64,000 nt of DNA. It comes from Lycium barbarum (lineage: Eukaryota > Streptophyta > Magnoliopsida > Solanales > Solanaceae). Location: NCBI RefSeq assembly GCF_019175385.1, contig NC_083344.1:61442782-61506781 (forward strand), read 5' to 3'. Both the position numbers and the translations under genes were made by a program. Every line of letters starts with the position of its first letter. Within the stretch, counting starts at the first letter, position 1. Below, piece after piece: positions 46,334-57,350 of this stretch. The notes beneath the pieces are model-generated. The model saw only the letters and a program-made list of their open reading frames with translations. It was not told where the DNA came from and did not search any database.

Positions 46334-46370
46334 TTATTTATGGTGTGTAGCGCGCCGCATCAATAAACAG
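46334..46370 (+). promoter_or_regulatory. E5 leader hairpin with palindromic loop
   Basis: TTTAT (46337-46341) with ATAAA (46363-46367); GGTGTG (46342-46347) with CGCATC (46356-46361), using two G-U pairs. The loop TAGCGCGC holds GCGCGC (46350-46355). Confidence 0.58.
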
Positions 46371-46477
46371 GAGGCTACAGGGCATTTAGGAAAATGACCA
46401 TCTTTCTTTTCAGAGATCGTGCGATAGAGCCGTGTGTAGGATTTTATTCTCTTCTAAAAGTGCGTTATGATTTCAGA

Positions 46478-48291
46478 ATGCCGCCAAAGGGGAAAGCTAC
46501 AGCTGCCCAGAAGGGCAAAGCTACGACATAGAAACGAGCAGAAAGAGAGCCTCCGGCGAATGTGGAAGAGGGTGAATCCCAAAATGAGGCATTGCCTAAT
46601 GTAGAAGGGCAAGGAGGAGCCTCGGCTCCGGTTCCTCCACCAGTTGCTTCGGGTCAACAAGTGACCGAGGCCATACACTTATTGACTCAGTTGGTTGCCG
46701 CCCAGGCACAACGACAAAGTGCGGGCACGAGTGATCGTTCAGCTAGTACAAAAGCCCGTGATTTCATGACTCTAAATCCCCCGGAGTTCTTTGGGTCTAA
46801 GCCGGATGAAGACCCGCAAAACTTTATTGATGATATGATGAGAACCCTAAAGATTATTCATGCTTCCGAGACAGAATCCGTAGAGTTGGCTTCTTATAGA
46901 CTCCACGATGTGGCGGTGCTATGGTATAACAACTGGATGGCATCAAGGGGAGAAAATGCACCCCCTCCGGTTTGGCAAGAATTTGCGGATGCTTTTGTTC
47001 GTCATTACTTGCCACCCGAGACTCGCCGACCTAGAGCGGACAGGTTCCTGAATTTGAAACAAGGGAACATGAGTGCCCGAGAGTATAGTATGCAATTCAA
47101 TTCTCTGGCCAGGTATGCTCCGAGTATAGTAGCCGATATGGGCGATCGTGTGCACAGATTCGTGAGTGGTTTGGGGCTACATTTGTTCAGAGAATTCTTG
47201 ACGGCCTCTTTGCAAGATGGGATGGATATTTCCCGAATACAGGCCCATGCACAGAATCTTGAGGAACGACGACAATTACAGAGAGGTGATTATGACAGTG
47301 ACAGGAGACAAGGAAAAAGGGCTAGATCGATGGGAGCAAGTAGCGAATATAGAGGGGGGTCGAGGCAGATACATTCTAGGCACTCAGGTCAGTCAGCGAC
47401 CAGTGCCCCTTCTAGGTTCCCAGATAGGAGGGTTGATCGTTCTTTTCAGCCAGGACAGGGCTAGAGTTCGAGAGCCTCAGATTCCCAGTTCCGGGGAGAT
47501 TTCAGTCAGCGGAGACCTCCAGTACCGCGGTGCAGTCAGTACGGTAAATTGCATTCCGGGCAGTGTCGTCAGGGTTCAGATGCATGTTACGCCTGCGGGC
47601 AGGTTGGTCACCTTATGAGAGATTGTCCTTCCGCGAGAGGCAGAGCGGGGACTCAGCCCACAGGTTCAGCAGTGGGTTCTTCTTCAGCACGCCCGACAGC
47701 ACAGACTTCTCATACTACAGCAGGTAGAGGCAGAGGTAAAGGGGGAGTATCCACTTCAGGTGCTGTTCAGCCCCGCGTATATGCTTTAGCCGGGCGACAG
47801 GATCTTGAGTCCTCCCCAAATGTTGTCACAGGTACATTGACTATATTTTCCCGTGACGTGTATGCCTTGATTGATCCAGGCTCTACTTTCTCTTATATTA
47901 CTCCGTATGTTGCTGGTTGCATTGGGGCGAGGCCTGAGTCAATTAAGCCCTTTGAGGTACTTACTCCGGTTGGTGAACCCGTGATAGCAAAACAAGTATA
48001 CAAAAATTGTGTCGTTGTTATGTGTGACCGCCAGACTAGAGCCGATTTGACTGAGTTAGAAATGGTCGATTTCGATGTAATTATGGGTATGGACTGGTTG
48101 GCGTCATCCTATGCTAATGTTGATTGCCGGACGAAAGTGGTCCGATTCTAATTTCTGGGAGAACCCGTACTTGAATGGAAAGGTAACACTGCATCCCCAA
48201 AGGGTAGGTTTATTTCCTACCTTAAGGTGAGGAAGATGATAGCAAAGGGTTACATTTCTCATCTAGTTCGAGTTCATGATATCGAGGCAGA
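46478..48291 (+). pseudogene. E5 gag-protease, three stop codons
   Basis: ATG 46478 (MPPKGKATAAQKGKAT) follows TTTCAG by 1 nt. One continuous frame carries the gag core ([45 protein letters not shown]), the knuckle CYACGQVGHLMRDC and the protease (LIDPGSTFSYIT, IMGMDWL). Stops are TAG 46529-46531, TAG 47462-47464 (CAG in E2) and TAA 48149-48151 (CAA expected). The first putative knuckle has Tyr for the second Cys (CSQYGKLH). The frame runs into the deletion at about 48292. Non-functional. Confidence 0.9.
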
Positions 48292-48342
48292 GCCGGTGGT
48301 TAGCCTCGAGTACCCGTCGCGGCCCCTAGCCGGGTCTTGACA
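48292..48342 (+). repeat. E5 3' LTR remnant, last 51 bp
   Basis: GGTGGTTAGCC...CCGGGTCTTGACA matches 46223-46273 of the 5' LTR apart from about five changes. It is joined directly to protease-downstream coding sequence. Confidence 0.88.
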
Positions 48343-49330
48343 ATAGGTGACCTGCATTTCCTGCCATACAGAGCCTCGTACGGAGCCATCTGGATGCTGG
48401 AATGGTAGCTGTTATTATAAGGAAATTCAATCAATGGCAAGTGATCCTCCCAGCTACCTCTGAAATCAATAACACAGGCCCGCAACATATCTTCAAGCGT
48501 CTCGATAGTGCGCTCGGCCTGTCCGTCACTCTGAGGATGGAAAGCTGTGCTCAGGCTCACCTGAGTCCCTAATCCTTCCTGAAAAGATCTCCAGAAGTTC
48601 GCTGTGAACTGGGCACCTTTGTCAGTGATAATAGATATAGGAACTCCATGAAGCTTCACTATTTCTTTAATATAAAGCCTGGCATAATCCTCGGCGGAAT
48701 AAGTAGTTCTGACGGGGAGAAAATGGGCTGATTTCGTCAGCCTATCAACAATAACCCAGATGGAATCATACTTCCGTGGAGTGCGAGGCAAACCTGTAAT
48801 GAAGTCCTTATTAATGATCTCCCACTTCCACGTCGTAATTTCCATTTCTTGCAACAGTCCACCTGGTTTCTGATGTTCAATCTTGACCTGCTGACAATTG
48901 GGACACTGGGCGACGAACTCTGCGATATCCCGTTTCATGCCATCCCACCAGTATAGGCATCTACGATCATGGTACATCTTCGTAGACCCAGGATGAACAG
49001 AATAACGAGAATAATGTGCCTCGCCCATAACCTGCTGCCGAAGCCCTGCAATATCAGGTACACACAACCTGCCTCTGTATAGTAAGGTTCCGTCTGGTGT
49101 AAACTCGAACGGAGTCTTCTCCTTTTCATGGGCTGTATCTCTGTATCGAGCTAAAACAAGATCTTCATATTGATGCCATTTGATATCTTCCTTAATAGAT
49201 GATTCAGAAACCCCTCGGACAGAAATCCGTGTACCGCCAGAATCGGCCAGACGAACCCCAAGATTAGCCAACTGATGAATGTCACGTACTATCTCTCTCC
49301 TGTCTGGCTGTAAACCTGCCAAGCTGCCCA
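48343..49330 (-). pseudogene. E4 integrase core, interrupted by E5
   Basis: Open frame from the RT segment. HHCC zinc domain ([19 protein letters not shown] ... CPNCQQVK, about 48890-49020). Catalytic residues retained: Asp in NKDFITGLP (about 48805), Asp in IITDKGAQF (about 48625) and Glu in GQAERT (about 48512). The frame is cut after GRKCRSPI at the E5 border and would continue at 43830 with GWFDIGE. Before the E5 insertion this domain was probably catalytically competent. Confidence 0.92.
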
Positions 49331-50700
49331 TAGATTTCCGGCTGAGTGCATCTGCAACAACATTAGCCTTGCCCGGATGATACAAAATATCCACATCATA
49401 GTCTTTCAGGAGCTCCAGCCACCTTCGCTGCCGCAAATTAAGCTCTTTCTGCTTGAAAATATACTGGAGACTCTTATGATCTGTATAGATATCAACATGA
49501 ACGCCATATAAATATTGTCTCCATATCTTCAGGGCATGGATCACCGCTGCAAGCTCCAGATCGTGAGTAGGATAATTCTTTTCATGCTTTTTCAATTGCC
49601 GAGAAGCATAAGCTATAACTCTGCCGTGCTGCATCAATACATAGCCCAATCCCACGCCAGAAGCGTCACAATAAATAACATACCCATCGGGTCCCTCTGG
49701 AAGAGTCAGAACTGGAGCTGAAGTCAACTTCTCTTTCAGCAACTGGAAACTTCGTTCACATGCATCGGTCCACTGGAACTTAGCTCCCTTCTGAGTTAGC
49801 CTTGTCAAAGGCGCTGAAATCGAAGCACACTTTTCCACAAATCTCCTGTAATAGCCTGCTAACCCCAGAAAACTCCGTACCTCCGTGGGCGTCGTGGGTC
49901 TGGGCCAATTCTTTACGGCCTCAATCTTCTGCGTGTCTACCCGGACTCCATCAGCTGCAATAATATGTCCCAAGAATGCCACTGAAGCCAGCCAGAATTC
50001 ACATTTAGAAAATTTTGCATATAATTTCTGATGCCGAAGTACCCCAAGTACCGCTCTCAGATGATCTGCGTGCTCTGCCTCGGACCGAGAATAAACCAGA
50101 ATATCATCGATAAATACAATTACGAACATGTCTAAGAACGGCCTGAATACCCGGTTCATTAAATCCATGAATACCGCAGGAGCATTAGTCAGCCCAAAAG
50201 ACAAACTCTGAATTCATAATGCCCATATCTGGTCCGGAACGCTGTCTTAGGAATATCAGCCTCTCGTACCCGTACCTGATGATAGCCCGACCGAAGATCT
50301 ATCTTCGAAAAATATTTGGCGCCCTGCAACTGATCAAACAAGTCATCAATTCTGTGGAGGGGGTATTTATTCTTTATAGTTACCTTATTCAGCTGCCGAT
50401 AATCAATACACATACGCAGCGACCCGTCTTTCTTACGCACAAATAATACCGGGGCTCCCCAAGGCGAAGTACTGGGCCTGATGAAGCCTTTTTCTAACAG
50501 ATCCTTCAACTGCTCTTTCAGTTCTTTCAATTCTGCCGGTGCCATTCTGTACGGGGGAATAGATATCGGCTGAGTATCTGGAAGCAAATCAATAGTAAAA
50601 TCTATCTCCCGCTCTGGAGGAAGGCCTGGAAGCTCTTCTGGGAACACATCTGGAAATTCATTAACCACGGGAACTGACTGAAGAGTCGGCGTTTCTGCTG
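49331..50700 (-). pseudogene. E4 reverse transcriptase and RNase H, one frameshift
   Basis: RT motifs run from [20 protein letters not shown] (about 50510) through [11 protein letters not shown] to the catalytic FIDDILVYS (about 50090-50115). A 1-nt loss at about 50200, between YEFRV and SFGLTNAP, shifts the frame; both halves are otherwise open. RNase H shows its four acidic positions in [33 protein letters not shown] and VVADALSRK. These enzymes copy the element RNA to DNA and remove the RNA. Confidence 0.93.
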
Positions 50701-52606
50701 TCAAGTCTTGTACCCGAACCAGATGATAAATATAACCCTTTCTGATCATTTTCTTCGCCTTAAGGTATGAAATAAACTTACCTTTCGGCGATGCAGTATT
50801 ACCTGCCCATTCTATAACTGGCTCCCCAGGAAACTGGAAACGAACTACCTTATTTTGGCAGTCAACATTAGCATAACAGGAAGCTAGCCAGTCCATACCC
50901 ATAATAACATCGAACTCGATCATATCTAACTCCACCAGATCTGCCTTAGTGTCTCGGCCACATACAATTACAGAACAGTCTTTATATACCTGTTTTGCTA
51001 CAATAAAGTCCCCAATCGGTGTGGCTACCTCAAATGGCTCTATATGTTCAGACGTTATACTAATGTTTCCAGCAACAAGAGGCGAAATATATGACAAAGT
51101 CGAACCTGGATCAATTAATGCATACACAAACCGAGAGAAAACCAATAATGTACCTGTAACGACATTAGGCGATGCCTCCTGATCCTGGCGGCTGGCCAAA
51201 GAATAAATGCGGTTCGAAGGACCGCTAGTACCAGAAGCTCCACCACGGCCTCTGCCGCGACCCGTCGGTGCTGATGTACCCGGCCCTGTAGGGCGCATAG
51301 CCACTGACGAAGATGATGACCCGGCGGCTGATCCGGTAGGCTGCGCTGCACCACCCGAACTACCCTTATACGGGCAATCTCTCACAGAATGGCCCTGACG
51401 GCCACAAGAAAAACATGCACCGGTGGCTCTGTAGCACTCTCCCGGATGATATCTGCCACAATAAGAACACTGAGGCCTAGGTGGCCTCGTCTGACCAGAA
51501 CCCCTATCTGTCCGCGAACCTGAAGCCCTGGAGCTCTGGCCTGCTCCTGAATAACCTGGGCCATCAAATCTACGACCTGTAGGCTGTGGAGGTGCGCTCT
51601 GTGCCGGCTGGGATGGATATCTGCTTGGCTGCTGAGGCTGTCTGCCCCGGAAATCTCCAGAATACCCGGATGATCTGGCCCTCTTGGGCTGTCTCCGATC
51701 CTGACTCCTATCGGGCTGATGACCCCTGTGCCGGTCCTCCATTCCCTGGGTGTGCGCCTGAATCCGGGCAATATCCATATCGGGCTGAGCGGCCAATACC
51801 AAGCAACTGTCGATAAAATACCGGTCCAGCCCCATAATATACCTGTGCATCCTGTCAGCCATAATAGCTACCACAGCAGGTGCGTATCGGGCTAATGAGT
51901 CGAACTCCATACTGTACTCTCGAACACTGCGGCCCCTCTGTCTCAGCAATAAGAATCTGTCAGCCCTGGCCCGCCGTAACTCCGGAGGCAGAAAATGGCT
52001 AAGAAAGGCCTCAAAAAACTCATCCCAGACTGTTGGGGGAGCGCCGTCGCCTCTGGCCAACTCCCAAGACTCGTACCAATTAGCTGCTACATCATACAAC
52101 CGGTACGAAGCCAACTCGACTGACTCTGTCGCAGAAGCCTTAATCAAATGTAAGGTGTGCCGCATCTTCCTGATAAACTCCTCAGGATCCTCCTCGGGCT
52201 TTGTCCCGAAGAACTATGGAGGGCCACAAGTCAAGAACTCACGAGCTCTCGAACTGTCACGCCTATATGCTCGGTCACCTCCCAATCCGTGCCCCTGAAC
52301 CTGTCCCGCCACAAGTCTGGTCAATAGCTGGACTGTCTCTCTCATAGTCTGATCCTCAGTCCCTGGCCGTGGAGCTGGAGGCTCAGGTACTGGAATCTCG
52401 GGAGCTGGTGGTGGAGCCGCCCCTCGACCTGCAGCTGTTGTTGCTCCAATCTCCTCTACGTGTGGCGGTGTGGAAGAGCCCTCTGCCGGGGGCAAAATAT
52501 CAGGAGCAATATGTGCATGGGCCCTAGTAACCCTCTGGGCCCGACTAGTCTCTCCCACAGCTGCTGCCTTGGCCTTTTGGGCCGCTGTCGCCTTTTTTGG
52601 AGGCAT
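50701..52606 (-). pseudogene. E4 gag-protease, one stop codon
   Basis: ATG 52606 (MPPKKATAAQKAKAAAV), 2 nt after a TTTGCAG. Gag core includes [30 protein letters not shown] and [19 protein letters not shown]. Zinc knuckles are [12 protein letters not shown] and [14 protein letters not shown]; protease [12 protein letters not shown] (about 51105) with IMGMDWL. The only break is TAG at 52214-52216, where E6 has a Glu codon. Arg/Gly/Ser-rich linkers surround the knuckles. Same family as the E6 gag. Confidence 0.93.
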
Positions 52607-52710
52607 AACTGCAAATGTAACAATTCGTTAGGGAGGAATCATCCTGATAACATAGTTCTATCGCACGATCTAAGACAGAAAGAAGGGTAGTATCCTAAAT
52701 GCCTTGTAGC

Positions 52711-52752
52711 CTCCTGTTTATAGGTGTGGTGCACAACACACCGATAAACAAG
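52711..52752 (-). promoter_or_regulatory. E4 leader hairpin with palindromic loop (best example)
   Basis: GTTTAT (52716-52721) with ATAAAC (52744-52749); GGTGTG (52723-52728) with CACACC (52737-52742), six perfect pairs. The 8-nt loop holds the palindrome GTGCAC (52729-52734). Confidence 0.65.
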
Positions 52753-52793
52753 ACTCTACTAGCCACGGTCTGTAGACATTCCGAGGATGAACC

Positions 52794-52805
52794 GCTCTGA
52801 TACCA
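52794..52805 (-). promoter_or_regulatory. E4 primer-binding site (initiator tRNA-Met type)
   Basis: Minus strand TGGTATCAGAGC, perfect, 4 nt from the LTR end. Confidence 0.95.
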
Positions 52806-52809
52806 CTTT

Positions 52810-53761
52810 TGTCACGACCCAACCCCGTAGGCCGTGACTAGTGCCCGGTCTGGGCACCCGAACCCATCTATCAAATATTATCTCAAATTCTATCAAACGC
52901 ATTCTAGAATATAGCAGAAGCCGACAAGGCTTTATTTGAATTTTAGATAATTTCCAGAAAATTTTTGGCAGAGTCTCCTTTGTTTTACGGACTATCCCAT
53001 ATACCCTGCACGCATAAAATACCAACAAAGGCCACATGGGGCCAACAAAGCAACATTTAAATATATGCGGACCGTCCGCCGCGGCGAATGGGATCGCCCA
53101 AACACAACATATACACAAATCTGTACAGAAAGACCCCAACCCACAAACATGTCCACAGACCTCTAAACAGACCAACAGAATCATATGACGGGACAGGGCC
53201 CCGCCGTACCCATGAACGAGAATATACATATACAGTGATGACAGACTGTACCAAAAGATGGGCTCTGAAGAAAAGAGCGCTCCAAAATAGCAGAATAAGA
53301 TCCTAAGCGGGCGGATCTGCAAACCTGTCGTCGGTACCTGCGCGGCATGAAAACGCAGCCCCCGAAGAAAGGGGGTCAGTACGAAATATGTACTGAATAT
53401 GTAAAGCCTGAATTACAGAAACAAACTCATAACTGGTACAGAACGTGCAGAAAGTAAACAGAAAATCCAAAGTATCAGATATATATATTTTCAAAACATG
53501 CAGAGTGGGTACAGAAACATATGTCATATCAAATCCGGCCCCTGCCAAGGGACTCGGCAGACAGAACGTGGCCACCCTCCCGACGCTGGTGCCACAACAC
53601 AGAAGAATCAGAAAAGGGGCATAACCCCGTATCATAATATGTCATATCAAATGGCCATAGCAAATCATATCAGAACAAGTGGACATGGCACATCATACTC
53701 CACAAACCCATGTACGCGAATACCTGCCCCCTCATATCGAGGCACGGCGAACAATGCAGAG
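52810..53761 (-). repeat. E4 5' LTR, 3' end portion (952 bp)
   Basis: Matches 39962-40913, diverging abruptly after AACAATGCAGAG where a minus-strand LTR of the E1 type begins. It includes a triple hairpin (53338-53395). The same LTR sequence resumes at 62072 but starts about 73 bp earlier in the LTR, so that stretch is present twice. Confidence 0.9.
53338..53395 (-). promoter_or_regulatory. Conserved triple hairpin, E4 5' LTR
   Basis: CTGCG (53338-53342) with CGCAG (53354-53358), CCCCC (53359-53363) with GGGGG (53371-53375), CAGTAC (53377-53382) with GTACTG (53390-53395). Confidence 0.62.
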
Positions 53762-56700
53762 TCTCACGACCCGTCTAGGGGCCGTGACGAGTACCCGATA
53801 CTTGTACCGAGCACCCCTTGTCTATCATTTTACCTTTACCTCTTAGCAAGCCATGTAAACAGAGCCATTTATTTTTTGAACATTAACATTAGCGGCGTCA
53901 TTCTGAACATAGACTAATAAACTTCGTTATCACTTATACATCAACATTAACATGCCAAAACACCATATATCTAACTGTACTTAACTGACTGTACATAACT
54001 ATCTACGAGCCTCTAGACGTAGTACACTTATACATAGAAAGGGCTGAGTACTGCCATGCCCGAATATATATACACAAAATAGTACCAAGGAAGTTAGGCT
54101 CCGGAATAACTGGAGCACTGTCAACACTGCTGGTAGAGCTTCTAAGGATCAAATCCGCCTGTCTGCTGACCTGCGCGGCATGAAACGCAGCGTCCACAAG
54201 AAGGGACGTCAGTACGAATAGTGTACCGAGTATGTAAGGCATGAATAGTAATATACAGAAAATATGAATCATGTATAATGACATAAGAGAGTTACAACAC
54301 ATGTCCTGGGATAGAAACATAACCTGTATATATATATACCCTTGGCAGGTGCTATGCGTACTTAGCTTTCCTTTAAGAATCTTTCCTTGTTCATATACAT
54401 ATACATATAAAATAGGACATCTCATATTGCCGAGGCGTCGGCAGCCGATCCATTTAACCATAAATATACACATCCCGCGTCCGGGCATCCCGCGTCCGGG
54501 ACGATATCATATCATGTAATGCCAACTGATCAGGTGGATATGCGTTCATAACGCTCTGCCCTTACCTCCATTTTCCCTGTATACACATGCATATATCATG
54601 TACATATATCAGCGTCTATAGCGCTCTAGCTCTTTTATCATATACATATACGTGTGTCGTGTAGGTACATCAGCGTCTATAGCGCTCTTGCTCTTTCTTC
54701 ATGTGCATGTTTTAAAAAAATATATACACATATCTTACATACATTTACATGTCTTATATGCATTTACGTATCCTATATACATATGTCTCACAGGCACGCA
54801 GGAAAGCCCAAAGAAGAATCATGTAGTCATCGGAGTGACGTAAGGTCGGTGACCTCCAATTATATTATAGAATACTCGTGATCGCTTTGTCTCACCTTGA
54901 AGGAACGAGTATTTTAAGGTGAGACTACCAACGGGGAATAATATTAAAGTAAACGTAGAACGAAATCGGGGCATCATAGATGACAGTTCATAGACTTTGA
55001 AATCTTTTAGAAAATAAAGTCATAGCTAGGAAATATAAATAAGATTCAAAAATTAGTTTATCATTTTCATGTTTACATAAGATACTTAGCTTAGTCATAG
55101 AGTCGTTCCGGTAGTACGTATCATAGGCATATTCTCTTATCTAACATCATTGTTATCATTATCGTCATGGAAGTGCCCTCGTTAGAGGAGTCATAGTATT
55201 TATCATTTGGTATCGAAATCGGGATCAAAGGTTTCCTTTGGATTCACTTCAAGTAAGTCAAGCAAGACTGTAAGGAAAAATCCGAGAGTAGCGGGCCCAC
55301 CTCGGGCCGGATGGGGTGACGTATATGATTTACATATATTACGTGTCATGTCATTACTTGTGAGGGTCCTAGGGTAATCGGGTCCCACTTATGCAAGTTC
55401 TAAGGGTTTAAGAGGTCTTTCCATCATTTGCACACTTTCTAGTTCAATTCTATTGAACAAAAAGTGGAAAACTTTAGGTGCGGATTCCGGGGGCTAGGGT
55501 TGTCCCCGAGGCTCGTACCCGACTTATTACATCTAAGACATGCCATATAAAGAAGAGTGAAGCCTTACATACCTCTTTCCGCTCCTTTTGCTATTCCAAA
55601 TTCACGTCGCAATCTCGTCAAAATCTGCAAATTGGTCATGTTTACCAAAACTCTTATTAGGGTACTTAGAGTTGAATTCTTAAGGAAACATTTGGCTACC
55701 GAAATTTCGGCAGCACTTCCCCTATAAATACTCCATCCCACCAAGTTCAACTTGGCTAATTTCAATCAACAACAATCTCGGGAATTCAAACCCGGCCAAA
55801 ATATCAACCACAATTCCAACAACAACAATACTAACAACTTCCATATTCAATCAACTTACTACTTCTTCCAAAAACTTTCTAACTTTAATGAAAACAATAA
55901 CAACCTCATAATCTATATTCCAACAACATCATACTAAATAAAATTAACTCATTTTCTTCCATTTTTTCACCATAACCACACGGCCAACACCAACATACAC
56001 ACTACAACTTCTCAAAATTCATTCAACTTCCATTTTCCACATATCATTCACAACAATAACAACCAAACACTAATTAAAATAATTGAAGCATGACTCCTAC
56101 ACATATATACATACACACGGCCATGTACTATATTTCTCTCCTTCATGAATTTCATCCATTTTAGCATACTACAACACATATAAACCATATATAACACATA
56201 AAACAAGATCAAAACTCACCTTTCTTCTTCAACTTCTCACTTGACTACAACTTGACAATTTGTATGATTTTGAATTTTTCTTGATCCAACAACAACTCCA
56301 CCTTGTTAATCACCCTTTACTTGGTAGAAAATGATTTTTGAAGAATTTTTATCAATTTTTCCTTGGAAATTTGATCTTGGCCGAAATGGCCTTCAACTTT
56401 TCTCCTTCTCTTTCTTGTTCTTCAACTTCTTGAATATTCTAGAGGTTGTGTGATAAAGATGACTTAATCATCTTATTTATTGACCAAATTTTATGTAATA
56501 TGGGCTTGGGCCATAACCATGGCCGGTTGGGCCTCAAAAATTTGGGCCATATTATTTTTTTTGATTTTTTTGGGCCAACACGGTTTGGTCCCGAGTTGGG
56601 CCTAGCCCACTGACCTTTCGACCTTAAAACGTTCATATCTCCTTGTACCGACGTCACCTGGGGACCCACGACATATGGTTGGAAAGCTAATTCAATTATC

Positions 56701-56837
56701 TACAACTTCTAGTTCTTGGTACTTTTCCAAATTCCAAACTTATAATACCAGTTTTGCCCCTTGAAGTCAGATCACCCGAAAACGTTTTCTTAAAATATCC
56801 GTTTGGAGGACTTCCACTTTGATTTGGCCCAAGGGTC
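53762..56837 (-). repeat. E1-type LTR, minus strand, 5' end removed
   Basis: Its 3' 2 kb match the E1 LTR (same 161-codon frame at 54488-54003, 61-bp repeats, TCTCACCTT/AAGGTGAGA at 54890-54924). The terminal bases read TCTCACGACC where TGTCACGACC is expected. The 5' part (about 56570-56830) instead resembles the E6 LTR, so it is a mosaic or a related subfamily. E6 begins at 56838 and the first 130 bp or so of this LTR are missing. No internal region is attached. Confidence 0.8.
54171..54228 (-). promoter_or_regulatory. Conserved triple hairpin, 53762-56837 LTR
   Basis: CTGCG (54171-54175) with CGCAG (54186-54190), CGTCC (54191-54195) with GGACG (54204-54208), CAGTAC (54210-54215) with GTACCG (54223-54228, one G-U type pair). 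Confidence 0.6.
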
Positions 56838-57240
56838 TGTTATATTCTGCATTTTCGAACATCAAATTAATTGTAAGGTGGGGTGGGGCCCACACGCCAA
56901 GATTTTTTTTTGGGACATGTGAAAAGTTATATGAATCGTATATGTAAATTTAAACACAACTCGTGAAGGGCCCTGAGGCCAAATCAAAGTGGAAGCCCTC
57001 CAAACGAACATTTTTAAGAAAATGTTTTCGGATGACCTGACTTGGAGGGGCAGAAACGGCATTATAAGTCTGGAATTTGGGAAAATACCCAGATATAAAA
57101 GTTGTAGATAATTGAAATAGCTTTCCAACGGTAGGTCGTGGGCTCCCAGGCGACGTCGGTACAAGGAGATATGGATGTTTTAAGGTCGAAAGGTCAGTGG
57201 GCTAGGCCCAACTCGTGACCAACCGGGTTGGCCCAAAAAA
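56570..57240. repeat. Head-to-head LTR starts forming an inverted repeat
   Basis: Arms of about 260 bp (56570-56830 and 56972-57240) are inverted copies with moderate divergence, sharing GGCCAAATCAAAGTGGAAG, CTTTCCAAC and GACGTCGGTACAAGGAGATA in opposite orientation. The spacer of about 140 bp is the extreme 5' end of the E6 LTR. It arises from two related LTRs meeting in opposite orientation. Confidence 0.75.
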
Positions 57241-57337
57241 AAAAATCTTACAAATTAGAGGCCCAATTGGGGTGGCCGGCCAACTAAAGGCCCAAGCCCA
57301 TAAATTGGTCATGTGATTTATCATGTGATCAAGAATT

Positions 57338-57350
57338 ATAATAAAAGGGG
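57338..57350 (+). promoter_or_regulatory. E6 LTR TATA-like promoter element
   Basis: TATAATAAAAGGGG about 500 bp into the LTR; transcription would begin near 57375. This is about the same relative position as the E1 and E5 TATA boxes. Confidence 0.5.

Larger units (their letters stand above)
43831..48342 (+). mobile_element. E5: internally deleted chromovirus nested in E4 integrase
   Basis: Plus strand, flanked by the 5-bp duplication ATAGG (43826-43830 and 48343-48347). Full 5' LTR, PBS, gag and protease, then an abrupt switch at about 48292 to the last 51 bp of the 3' LTR. RT, RNase H, integrase, PPT and about 2.4 kb of 3' LTR are deleted. Intact duplication shows the deletion happened after insertion or that a deleted copy inserted. 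Same family as E2. Confidence 0.93.
39962..53761 (-). mobile_element. E4: near-complete chromovirus, interrupted by E5
   Basis: Minus strand: 3' LTR 39962-43101, chromodomain and integrase C-terminus 43212-43830, E5 insertion 43831-48342 with ATAGG duplication, integrase core to gag 48343-52606, PBS 52794-52805, and 5' LTR from 52810 until 53761. Gag through RT is in one frame apart from one stop. LTR ends differ at roughly 15-20 positions in 950 by eye. It inserted in the E3 5' LTR. Confidence 0.92.
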
